Assembly (NCBI GenBank): GCA_937891765.1
Contig: CALAGQ010000038.1
Location: 73,079-125,375 of the forward strand
Source: an uncultured Nitrospina sp.
Lineage (GTDB): Bacteria > Nitrospinota > Nitrospinia > Nitrospinales > VA-1
Reading direction: 5' to 3'
DNA length: 52,297 nucleotides
The notes below the pieces were generated by a model, which made no database searches, was not told where the DNA came from, and saw only the letters and a program-made list of their open reading frames with translations. Both the position numbers and the translations under genes were made by a program. Within the stretch, counting starts at the first letter, position 1; each line of letters starts with the position of its first letter. This document shows, in pieces, positions 29,601-36,036 of this stretch.

Positions 29601-30233
29601 GGCCTCAGCAAACGCCTTTTGGGCTCCAATTAACGAGGCTTTTAGCTCCAAGATATCCTGCTGCGTTTCGAACAAAAGCACATCGGCACCACCTTCGATC
29701 AAACCCAGCACCTGCTTTTTGTTGTTATCAACAATTTGCGACCAGGTTGCCTTTTTGAGATCGGCTTCGGTTTTGGAAAGAACGTAATTGGAAGGTCCTA
29801 TGGAGCCGGCAACGAACAAAGGCCGGCCGTCGTAATCCGGCGAAGCCTTATAACGTTCGATCGCCTTTCTGGCGATGCGGCAACCCTCAACATTCAAATG
29901 GTGAGTGATTGCGTCGTAATCGGATTTTTTTAAATCAAGTGCCTGCGGAATGGCTTTGATATCGGCCAGATCAATATCCCTGAAATCAAATTCAGCCAAA
30001 CGCAAAGGCGAAGCGCCGAAGGTGTCGGTCTCGATCAGGTTGGCCCCGGCTTCCAGATATTTCAGATGGATGCCTTCCAGATCATCCGGGCGGGAAAAGA
30101 TCAACAGATCGGTCAGCATTTTAAACGCGGGCCCGCCAAAGGCGGCATCATCTAACTCCAGATTCTGCACCATGGTGCCCATAGCACCATCGAGAAGAAG
30201 AACCTGAGTTCCTAATACATCATCAAATTTCAA
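26616..30233 (-). CDS. metH: Cobalamin-dependent methionine synthase
   Basis: Transfers a methyl group from methyl-tetrahydrofolate via cobalamin to homocysteine. The 1205-residue protein shows the full domain order: homocysteine domain (GAMGTMVQ near 17; zinc Cys in GINCNTGP and GGCCGTTP), pterin domain (RLNVRGSKK about 375; NSISLEEY), cap and B12 domain with the cobalt-ligand motif DVHSIGKD, and an activation domain ending RYSPGYPA...VTLTSGNEFYPPSTTAAV. The start is TTG at 30233; an in-frame stop lies 27 bases upstream and no ATG is available, and the ribosome site is weak. No cobalamin riboswitch is visible in the 120-base leader. The C terminus is short and ends at a palindromic element. 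Confidence 0.96.
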   Translation of the reverse strand: MKFDDVLGTQVLLLDGAMGTMVQNLELDDAAFGGPAFKMLTDLLIFSRPDDLEGIHLKYLEAGANLIETDTFGASPLRLAEFDFRDIDLADIKAIPQALDLKKSDYDAITHHLNVEGCRIARKAIERYKASPDYDGRPLFVAGSIGPSNYVLSKTEADLKKATWSQIVDNNKKQVLGLIEGGADVLLFETQQDILELKASLIGAQKAFAEAGSRLPIIAQVTVDGFSKMQIFNTDIHAAYVAVQGMGISAFGINCNTGPELMEKTVEKLSRVCHHPISIIPNAGQPISEDGKTCYKLQPEEMADYVERFVKDFGVAIIGGCCGTTPDHIRALSNRLKGVVPNRKKIEKQVYVSGPQEAVALDSSEALLRIGERLNVRGSKKVRDAVERDDGIQMSTLEEVVEEQVKDLGIEIIDVCMDSNVVDTDTVLTQTIYEMTSDFKGVMCIDSFSVEALKQAIEVYPGRPIINSISLEEYEPGVNKLEAVLSQTAEHSPIYIALVNGPEGPGQTADEKYNLAAEIVKQAGEKFNVQPDQIIVDVNAYPIGSESVEGLNFCVETLKCLPRIKAIHPDLKTSMGVGNLTNGLAAKPYMRKVLTSVFLDEARKAGLDCAILNPHHYVPLESLPESDVVLARKVILDRNMTAFEELEEIALTKKTGVQAKKVVYEDLPLEESICQRIKDGFKQKQEGNIEKEGGVFPYTDRIVEDVAKAIETHAPLEFISGHLMIAMRELGDAFGRGEVSLPHLLKSADVMRHVMLFLESFMRFQSGIEPGAEIDYKGVVVIGTVYQDVHSIGKDLAKTLLENYGYRVIDLGVQVPLDRFIDTAKQEKADAIGMSALLVQTSNHMITVTRMLLEQKYSIPILIGGAPVNSRHAGYVAMHGGDDTQAILDNVFYCGSGMDGVNIMGQLMDKGQRPGLLKENKEKLVREYHKAKGIQAEKDKLLQTLPRRKVNFRHHESPSEGYGVHKVEFKLHKLAGSMDRKSLYSLNWKFGKKSSWIHKGVTLQQLQALEKTWIEKAEQRGWVVPKARFALFPAQSEGDEVIVYDPKDREKELARLKFDVCIGKGRKDIFSVGQYFYPKASGQWDVIGLQISTAGDQVEAGVEEFKAQNDSESALYLQGLSDRVAEDLAEYIHQLQRQRVGAKKDNRGQRYSPGYPAITDLVYNRIIWELLGAEDIGVTLTSGNEFYPPSTTAAVICFHKDASYH

Positions 30234-30354
30234 AATATTTTCTGGCCTTAAATTTGCGGGTTAGCATTTCAGTCTAACGAGGAACGAATTCAACGGGATG
30301 ACATTCATAATAATATTAGTGAAAATAACGCACTCACACCCTGCAAGCAAATTT

Positions 30355-31350
30355 TTATACGGCCGCTTCTTTCGGTTCGGCGGATTTAATGCCAAAAACT
30401 CTCTCCATAAGCGGCGGGCGGTCTTTGGCGCAACGAAAACCAACATCCTTTTTCCGCGACAGCGGGCTGAGATGCTCGCGGTAAGAAGCCCGGGCCTTGA
30501 GCGCGACGACCTTTAAAAAATCCTTTTTGTTGAAATGCCCGACTCCCATATACGACAAGCCCCGCACCACGATCTGCTTCTTTTCATAAGCCGGAGTTTT
30601 AAACGTGTTGCCGGGATACGGTTGGTAGTACTCCCAAACCCATTCCCAAGCGTTGCCGACCATATCGTGCACCCTATAAGGACTGGCACTTTTAGGGAAA
30701 CTGCCGACCGGTTGGAGTCCCTGCCCGGTTTTCGTTCTGGGAGAAAGACTGAGGTTCGCAACACCCGGTACAAAATCATCGCCCCAGGGGTAGATGAATC
30801 CGGCCCGGCCCCTCGCGGCTTTTTCCCACTCCATCTCATTGGGCAAACGTTTGCCGGCCCATTTGGCGTAGGCATTGGCGTCGAAATAACTCACTTCCGT
30901 TACCGGGAAGTTCTCCTGCCCTTCGGGAAACTTCTGACCCTTCCAATAACGTGGCGGCTTGTGGTCGGTGGCCTGACAGAAAATAAAATATTGCAGGTTG
31001 GTCACTTCAAACTGGTCAATATAATAATCGGGGATGTCGGTACGCCGCTCCGGTGACTCGTCGGCATACCAGGGCTTGTTCAGTCCTAAAGCGAGCGCGT
31101 GGTTTTCCTCATCAATCTGGTTGGTTCCAATGGTAAACTCTCCTGATGGAATCAAAACCATGCCTTCAGGAATTTTTTCCAGACAACCGGAAAGAATGAA
31201 AACAAAAAGCAGGCTGCAGAAGACCTTTGCAAAACCCAAGATTCTTCGTCGCAAACGCTCCTCAGAATGACAAAGAGGTCTTTTATTGTCATTCTGAACG
31301 CAGTGAAGAATCTCGCCGTTCTGTTTTTTCAACTTCTGCAAAGGTCTCAT
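30355..31350 (-). CDS. SUMF1/FGE-like lipoprotein without the catalytic cysteines; N terminus uncertain
   Basis: A secreted lipoprotein: LLFVFILSGC is a lipobox at about residues 47-56, followed by a formylglycine-generating-enzyme-type domain (IPEGMVLIPSGEFTIGT, VTNLQYFIFC, FPVTEVSYFDANAYAKWAGKRLPNEMEWEKAARG, DVGFRCAKD). The Cys pair of true FGE, expected after the GxSY motif, is replaced by MGVGHFN, so it is unlikely to modify sulfatases and is probably a binding protein. The ATG at 31350 places about 30 residues (HCVQNDNKRPLCHSEERLRR) ahead of the signal peptide, and these are encoded by a dispersed inverted repeat (31239-31313). A TTG at about 31254 or 31239 would give a normal signal peptide. 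Confidence 0.82.
   Translation of the reverse strand: MRPLQKLKKQNGEILHCVQNDNKRPLCHSEERLRRRILGFAKVFCSLLFVFILSGCLEKIPEGMVLIPSGEFTIGTNQIDEENHALALGLNKPWYADESPERRTDIPDYYIDQFEVTNLQYFIFCQATDHKPPRYWKGQKFPEGQENFPVTEVSYFDANAYAKWAGKRLPNEMEWEKAARGRAGFIYPWGDDFVPGVANLSLSPRTKTGQGLQPVGSFPKSASPYRVHDMVGNAWEWVWEYYQPYPGNTFKTPAYEKKQIVVRGLSYMGVGHFNKKDFLKVVALKARASYREHLSPLSRKKDVGFRCAKDRPPLMERVFGIKSAEPKEAAV
31239..31313. repeat. Dispersed inverted repeat (CATTCTGAAyGmAGTGAAGAATCT type)
   Basis: The left arm starts AGATTCTTC (31239-31247) and ends CAGAATGACAA (31263-31273). The right arm starts TTGTCATTCTG (31286-31296) and ends GAAGAATCT (31305-31313). The arms pair with a loop of about 12 bases. Sequences of this type are common dispersed repeats in many bacterial genomes and give the translated motif CHSEE. 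It overlaps the 5' end of the SUMF1-like gene. Confidence 0.8.
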
Positions 31351-31386
31351 TAAACGATATAACGTAATTTTGATTGGATCAATTGC

Positions 31387-32343
31387 ATGAAAAATGTTTC
31401 TGAAATTCCATTAACAGCCATTGACGGCGATAACCGGTTGACCGATTTCTCGATGGACGGTTGCCCGGAAAAACTGACAGACTCGGTCAAAGAGATCGGC
31501 ATCCGGCATCCCATTTCGGTCTGCCCCTCCGGAGATCGCTATGCCATCGTCAGCGGGCATAAACGGTTCATGGCGGCACCACGAAGCGGACTCACCCACA
31601 TTCCCGCCTTCATCATTGCCGAAATGAACGATGCCGCACGACTGGTCCTCAACCTGAACGAAAATTTCGGGCAGCGACATTATAGCGATATCGAGAAAGG
31701 CAGCATCCTCAACAAACTCAAACAAGCCGGAATCAACGACGAAACTATTATTGAAGAGTATATGCCTTTACTGGAACTTGAGCGCAGTAAAAAAATATTT
31801 TTAGACTTGTCCGGCGTCAAATCCTTAAGCCCCAAGATGCAAATCTTACTGCACCGTGCCGGGGTGCCTGTTAAAACCTTCATCAACTTTTATAAATGGC
31901 CCAGCCTGACCGAAGCAGAAAACCTGTTCTCGATCCTGAAACCGGGAGTCAACAAATGGCGGGACCTGCTGGAACTCGTCGATGAAGTGGCGACGAGAGA
32001 AAACACTTCACAAGAACAAATTTTATTACGTGATGACATTCAAAAGATTCTAACCGCCTCCGACCTGCCGCAGAAATACGACGAGATCCACAAAATACTT
32101 CACGACCTGCGCTACCCGATTCTCTCCGACATGAGAAAACAAGTCGCCCGCGCTCTCGATGAGATGGAACTGGACGATAAAACCAAACTGCGCTTTCAAG
32201 ATACGTTCGAGAGCAACGAATTAAAACTGGAACTGAAGTTTCAGAGCGAAAAAGAATTATCCCAACAAGTAGAAAAAATTTTCAAAGCCCTGCAAAGCGG
32301 TTCTGTGGAGAAGTTGGTCAAAATCTTTCAGGACATCGGGTAA
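31387..32343 (+). CDS. Orphan ParB/Srx-fold domain protein
   Basis: A 318-residue protein with an N-terminal ParB/sulfiredoxin-like domain: IPLTAIDGDNRL, a ligand loop IGIRHPISV, and SGHKRFMAA (the GERRWRAA-equivalent box, about residues 56-64), then NLNENFGQRHYSDIEKG, similar to the ParB ExxQR-R region. The middle matches the helix-turn-helix part of ParB only loosely, and the C-terminal 100 residues are a charged helical region. There is no parA, no parS-like palindrome and no origin nearby, so it is not a typical partition gene. It is transcribed divergently from the SUMF1-like lipoprotein with a 36-base gap. Confidence 0.7.
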   Translation: MKNVSEIPLTAIDGDNRLTDFSMDGCPEKLTDSVKEIGIRHPISVCPSGDRYAIVSGHKRFMAAPRSGLTHIPAFIIAEMNDAARLVLNLNENFGQRHYSDIEKGSILNKLKQAGINDETIIEEYMPLLELERSKKIFLDLSGVKSLSPKMQILLHRAGVPVKTFINFYKWPSLTEAENLFSILKPGVNKWRDLLELVDEVATRENTSQEQILLRDDIQKILTASDLPQKYDEIHKILHDLRYPILSDMRKQVARALDEMELDDKTKLRFQDTFESNELKLELKFQSEKELSQQVEKIFKALQSGSVEKLVKIFQDIG

Positions 32344-32355
32344 GAAAACCTTTTT

Positions 32356-32388
32356 TAACCACAGATGGACACCGATGAACAGAGATAA
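32356..32388. repeat. Short dispersed repeat, CCACAGATGGACACCGATG type
   Basis: AACCACAGATGGACACC followed by GATGAACAGAGATAA shows a loose period of about 10 bases (ACAGATGG, ACACCGATGA, ACAGAGATAA). It matches a repeat style I know from intergenic regions of many deltaproteobacteria and cyanobacteria. It lies 13 bases after the ParB-like stop. Confidence 0.5.
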
Positions 32389-32445
32389 CAATCTTCCCCC
32401 TGCCAAGGAGGAAGTTTTTTGCCTTTGGCGGTCGCGACAGCGTCA

Positions 32446-32498
32446 CCGCCCCATTGCCACCGGCGGCTCGCCGGGGCCCCCGGCCGCTTGACCGGTCA
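32446..32498 (-). repeat. Palindromic intergenic element, copy 5 (GC-rich variant)
   Basis: Contains CCGGCG-GCT-CGCCGG (32460-32474), the same hairpin as the copy beside the HupE-like gene (40076-40090), and a second overlapping GC palindrome CCGGGG-C-CCCCGG (32471-32483). Further left, GCGGTCGCGACAGCGTCACCGC echoes the GTGACGCTG block of copies 4 and 9. The TPR gene stop TGA lies at its right edge. The TTAAGCCGAGA core is not recognisable here. Confidence 0.6.
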
Positions 32499-33746
32499 GT
32501 AGTTTTTGCTGGGGGTGATTAGTTTTTTGAAGTCATCAGGAGACATTTTATATTTTTTGTAGAGCGCGTTGAGGGATTCCCGGGACTGGGCCAGTTCTTT
32601 CATCATCTTTTGTTCGGCCATTAAGCGCTGAGCAAAGAGGGTGTGGGCGATGGCTTTTTCACCTCTCATTATTTCATCGTAAGCCTGCCCCAACAGCTCG
32701 TGACCGGAAATATGTTCGGGATTAAAATAAACCACCTCCCGCAACAAATCGATTTTCTCTCCTGGTTTTTCGTCACCTGTAAACATCGTGCTGAGTTGGT
32801 AGAGGTTCTCGGCCAGAGTATCGTTGACCAACTCGTTATCCCGGCTCAGCTCCACCGCTTTGCGCAGGGGTTCTTCTGCCGGTTTGTAGCGTTTGAGTTT
32901 CATCAGTGATACTCCGAGGCGGTAATAACCTTCGGCGGCGTATTTGGGGCTTTTCTTGATCGACTTGCGTAACGGTTCGACCGCATCCTTATAATTTTTC
33001 TGTTTGAAATACAGTGTCCCTAATCTCAGGTTAGGCATGGCAGCGGCCGGGTCTACCGCAATCGATTCCTTATAATGCTTGATGGCTTTTTTGATGTCTT
33101 TCAGCTTGGTGTAGACTTCGCCAAACCGGTAATGCGCTTCCACCGTCAGGTTCTTGTCGAGCTTCAGGGCTTCTTTGATTTTACTCAAAGCATCTTGATA
33201 GCGTCCCAGTTCTGTATAACAGATGCCCATTGAAAGGTGAGCCGGACCAAAGTCGGGGATGATTTTTACCGCTGCGTGAAAATGGTGTTCGGCCTGCCTC
33301 TGGTTCTTGATACGCCCATAGGCGGTAGACAGGTTGCTGTGCGCCTGACAAAGCGCTTTTTTGACCAGCTGGCTTTCGGGGTCGAGACGGAGGGCCTCTT
33401 CAAGGTTTTCGAGGGCGGCCTCATCGCGGCCCATTTCCATCTGCGCCCGGCCTAACTGCAGTCGCCCGCTTTTGTGATCCGGAACAAGGTTGACCAATTC
33501 GCGCAAATGCGGGATGGCATCCCCGTAACGGTGCATTTCCAAATACGCCTCCCCGAGAGAGTAAAGGGCCTTAATATCCTTTGGGTTTTTTTGCAGCGTT
33601 CCCTTGAGCACTTCCGCGAGTATCTTGAGATCAGAAGGAGACCGCACGGGAACTTCTTCGGCAGCGGGGCTTTTCTCGCCCTTCTGCATGAGCTCGGTAA
33701 AGAAGTTGGCCAGGCTCTCTTTTAAACGAGATAACAATTTGTTCAT
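32496..33746 (-). CDS. Tetratricopeptide repeat protein
   Basis: About 416 residues from the ATG at 33746; a TTG at 33785 would add 13 residues but has no support. From about residue 40 there are eight or more TPR units, with signatures such as IKALYSLGEAYLEMHRYGDAI, AAMPNLRLGTLYFKQKNYKDA and EGYYRLGVSLMKLKRYKPAE. No signal peptide or catalytic domain is present, so it is probably a cytosolic scaffold. The C-terminal 60 residues form a charged helix (AEQKMMKELAQSRESL). Partner unknown. Confidence 0.85.
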   Translation of the reverse strand: MNKLLSRLKESLANFFTELMQKGEKSPAAEEVPVRSPSDLKILAEVLKGTLQKNPKDIKALYSLGEAYLEMHRYGDAIPHLRELVNLVPDHKSGRLQLGRAQMEMGRDEAALENLEEALRLDPESQLVKKALCQAHSNLSTAYGRIKNQRQAEHHFHAAVKIIPDFGPAHLSMGICYTELGRYQDALSKIKEALKLDKNLTVEAHYRFGEVYTKLKDIKKAIKHYKESIAVDPAAAMPNLRLGTLYFKQKNYKDAVEPLRKSIKKSPKYAAEGYYRLGVSLMKLKRYKPAEEPLRKAVELSRDNELVNDTLAENLYQLSTMFTGDEKPGEKIDLLREVVYFNPEHISGHELLGQAYDEIMRGEKAIAHTLFAQRLMAEQKMMKELAQSRESLNALYKKYKMSPDDFKKLITPSKNY

Positions 33747-33835
33747 GGGAGGAAGAATACCACTCGGTGTGGGGTCAGTGAACAATAACTTTATCTTTTG
33801 GGAAAAATGGGAGGATTTTCAGCAACCCAAAATCT

Positions 33836-33870
33836 GGATTGCCACGCTCCTTTTAGTCGCTCGCAACGAC
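33836..33870. repeat. Dispersed repeat fragment, GGATTGCCACG...TCGCAACGAC type
   Basis: GGATTGCCACGCTCC, TTTTAG, then TCGCTCGCAACGAC resembles the widespread intergenic repeat that reads ATTGCCACG...CTCGCAATGAC in many genomes. It lies between the TPR gene and palindromic element copy 6. Identification is from memory of the pattern and is tentative. Confidence 0.45.
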
Positions 33871-33900
33871 GGCCAGAGCAACCCTCACAATCCCAGAGAA

Positions 33901-33968
33901 TTATTTTTAGCGGCTCGCGAACAAAGTGAGCGTCTGCCGTTAGTTGGCCCAAGCCTAGTGGTTAGCGA
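33901..33968 (-). repeat. Palindromic intergenic element, copy 6 (decayed)
   Basis: Retains TAGTTGGCCCAAGCCTAGTGG at the DegT end and GCGAACAAAG, shared with copy 8. The terminal hairpin CCAA-GCCTA-GTGG has one mismatched pair compared with CCCAC/GTGGG in copy 4. The DegT stop TAA (33964-33962) adjoins it directly. Confidence 0.6.
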
Positions 33969-35119
33969 CGGAACTTTTTGATGAGGTCTTTCACGGTTCC
34001 GATCACCCTTTCCACATCTTCCGAAGACATTTTTGGATATAAGGGAAGGCTGATGACCCGTTCGGAGTAATTCGAGGCTACGGGAAAGTCTTGCGGTTTG
34101 GTGTTGAAGTTTTTCACATAATACGGTTGCAGATGCAGAGCCACATAATGCACAGCTACGCCGATACCGGCAGACTGAATGGCATCGAGAAATCCATCGC
34201 GGTCTGTGGTCAAGCGTTCCAGATGCAGAGCGATGATATATATATGATGGGCAGGGGTGGCATAGTCACGCACGGCCAGAGTTTCCAGTTCAGGCACCTC
34301 GGCAAAAGCGCTGTCGTACATCGCCACATATTTTTTGCGCAAGGTCATGAACCGTTCGATCTTTTTGATCTGGTGCAATCCGAGTGAAGCGTTGAGGTCG
34401 GTCATATTGCATTTATAGCCCGCCATGGTTTGCTCCCAATGCGCAAACCCGCTTTTGCCGAAGCGTTTCCAGGCGTCGCGACTGATCCCCTGCAGACGCA
34501 TGACGCGGAGGTCATCAGCCAGAGCATCGTCGTTGGTGACCAGCATACCGCCTTCACCTGTGGTGATATTTTTGTTGGCGTAAAAACTGAACGCTGTGGC
34601 ATTTCCTGTGTTGCCGATTTTTTTTCCCTTGTACTTGGTTTCCAGCGCATGGGCCGCGTCTTCGATGATGACCAGTTTGTGCTGGTCGGCCAATTCTTCA
34701 ATAGGTGTCATGTCGCAAGGATGGCCGGCGAAATGAACAGGGATGATGGCACGGGTGCGCGGGGTAATTTTTGCGGCTATCTTCTTAGGATCAATGGTGA
34801 GGGTGCCCGGTTCGATATCGGCAAAAACCGGTTTTAACCTCTGCAGAAGAATCGCATTGGCGGTGGCGGGGAAGGTCATAGGGGTTGTGATCACCTCATC
34901 GCCATCGGCAAAGTTTTGCAGTGTCAGCGCCAGGTTCAGTCCTGCCGTGCAGGAGTTCAAGGCTATGGCGTGTTTGCAACCTATATAGTCTTTAAAGGCC
35001 TCTTCAAATTTTTGGGTTTTGGGACCCGTGGTCAGCCAGCCGGAGTTCAGGGTGTCTTCAACTTCCCGGTGTTCATCTTCCTCCAGCCAGGCTTTATGAA
35101 ACGGCAGGTTCACACTCAT
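33962..35119 (-). CDS. DegT/DnrJ/EryC1/StrS-family aminotransferase
   Basis: A PLP-dependent sugar aminotransferase of 385 residues. The catalytic lysine is Lys183 in SFYANKNITTGEGG, with the cofactor-binding IIEDAAHA at 151-158 and NSCTAGLNLAL near 55-65. Resemblance is closest to the ArnB/PseC/WecE branch that aminates UDP- or dTDP-keto-sugars. The gene has no sugar-modification neighbours, so the substrate is open. It could in principle supply the GnnB-type step for the Gfo/Idh gene at 18420, but that is only a hypothesis. It is followed after 6 bases upstream by the secreted hypothetical protein. Confidence 0.88.
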   Translation of the reverse strand: MSVNLPFHKAWLEEDEHREVEDTLNSGWLTTGPKTQKFEEAFKDYIGCKHAIALNSCTAGLNLALTLQNFADGDEVITTPMTFPATANAILLQRLKPVFADIEPGTLTIDPKKIAAKITPRTRAIIPVHFAGHPCDMTPIEELADQHKLVIIEDAAHALETKYKGKKIGNTGNATAFSFYANKNITTGEGGMLVTNDDALADDLRVMRLQGISRDAWKRFGKSGFAHWEQTMAGYKCNMTDLNASLGLHQIKKIERFMTLRKKYVAMYDSAFAEVPELETLAVRDYATPAHHIYIIALHLERLTTDRDGFLDAIQSAGIGVAVHYVALHLQPYYVKNFNTKPQDFPVASNYSERVISLPLYPKMSSEDVERVIGTVKDLIKKFRR

Positions 35120-35125
35120 TGATAT

Positions 35126-35869
35126 TTAATTTTTTCCATTGAGGACATGACGCTCGGGATCGGGCTCTGCCAGCAAACTGACGGGGTCAACCTCGACATA
35201 TTCCATCTTTCCCCAAGCATCATTATTGTTGGGAATAAAATATAAGGTTTTGTTTGCACCGCTTATCGAAGAGTTATCCATCAATACTGTTATCAACCAT
35301 TTTCCATCCACCTTTTCCCAATAATCAATATGAGAGCGGTTCAGGTCAAACTCTATATCTCCTCTTATCAGCGCCGGGTTCAGTCGTTCCCTGCCTTCGA
35401 GCCTGATTGCCACCATCGCGTATTTCCCATCCTCACTGATGGAAACCCGCTCAAGGGAATAACCCTTTACCTTAATAAAAGGATTTTCGAACCATTTGTA
35501 ATAACTGGGGCGAGGAAAACCCAGAACGTCTCTTTTTCTATAGTTTTTTTTAATATAATCCAGTGGTGGGAGCATGCCCCCAGAAATATGGGCCTGTATT
35601 CTGTTCCTGTATTCTGATTCCAACCGGCCCTCAAAATACAAAAACTCCTCCAGCAAAATCTTTTTCTTATAAGCAGGGTGCTGATATTGATAAGCCCCCT
35701 TTAAGTCATTATTCAAACGTTTTTTGAAATAATCGTCTTCCAATTTTGCCAGCGTTTTGGCCTCACTCAAGAATTGATCGGATACCTGCCCCCAACTTTT
35801 TTCGGAGACAACAGCCAGCAAAAACATCGCGCCTAAAAGATAACCCGTTATTTTTGAAATACCACTCAT
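35126..35869 (-). CDS. Secreted hypothetical protein
   Basis: I do not recognise this family. The 247 residues start with a signal peptide (hydrophobic about 9-21, cleavage near SWG-QVSD). The mature part is mixed alpha/beta with aromatic-rich strands (GKYAMVAIRLEGRERL, HIDYWEKVDGKWLITVL), somewhat like the nuclear-transport-factor-2-like fold often seen in secreted proteins with WxxxDGKWL. It lies 6 bases upstream of the DegT gene, on the same strand, so the two are likely co-transcribed. Confidence 0.7.
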   Translation of the reverse strand: MSGISKITGYLLGAMFLLAVVSEKSWGQVSDQFLSEAKTLAKLEDDYFKKRLNNDLKGAYQYQHPAYKKKILLEEFLYFEGRLESEYRNRIQAHISGGMLPPLDYIKKNYRKRDVLGFPRPSYYKWFENPFIKVKGYSLERVSISEDGKYAMVAIRLEGRERLNPALIRGDIEFDLNRSHIDYWEKVDGKWLITVLMDNSSISGANKTLYFIPNNNDAWGKMEYVEVDPVSLLAEPDPERHVLNGKN

Positions 35870-35949
35870 TCTTTCAATCCTCCTGAAATATGACCCTATT
35901 CTTATAGAACATTATACAGCCGTATTATCGGCAAAATCCCAAATTTAGT

Positions 35950-36036
35950 TTAGCTGCTCGCCGCAGGGGCAGCTAGCAAAGGCTCCTCAACCGAGATAAA
36001 GCCATTCCTAGCTGGCTCCACGCCGAGTGGTGGCTA
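35950..36036 (-). repeat. Palindromic intergenic element, copy 7, entering the uvrC reading frame
   Basis: Hairpin CTGC-TCGCC-GCAG (35954-35966), core variant TCAACCGAGA (35987-35996), and hairpin CCAC-GCCGA-GTGG (36018-36030). The right end runs into uvrC: the last eight or so codons of uvrC and its TAG stop are inside the element. Confidence 0.82.

Noticed and set aside
30234..30354. Cobalamin riboswitch before metH
   Set aside because: The 120-base gap has no B12-box-like sequence or extended structure.
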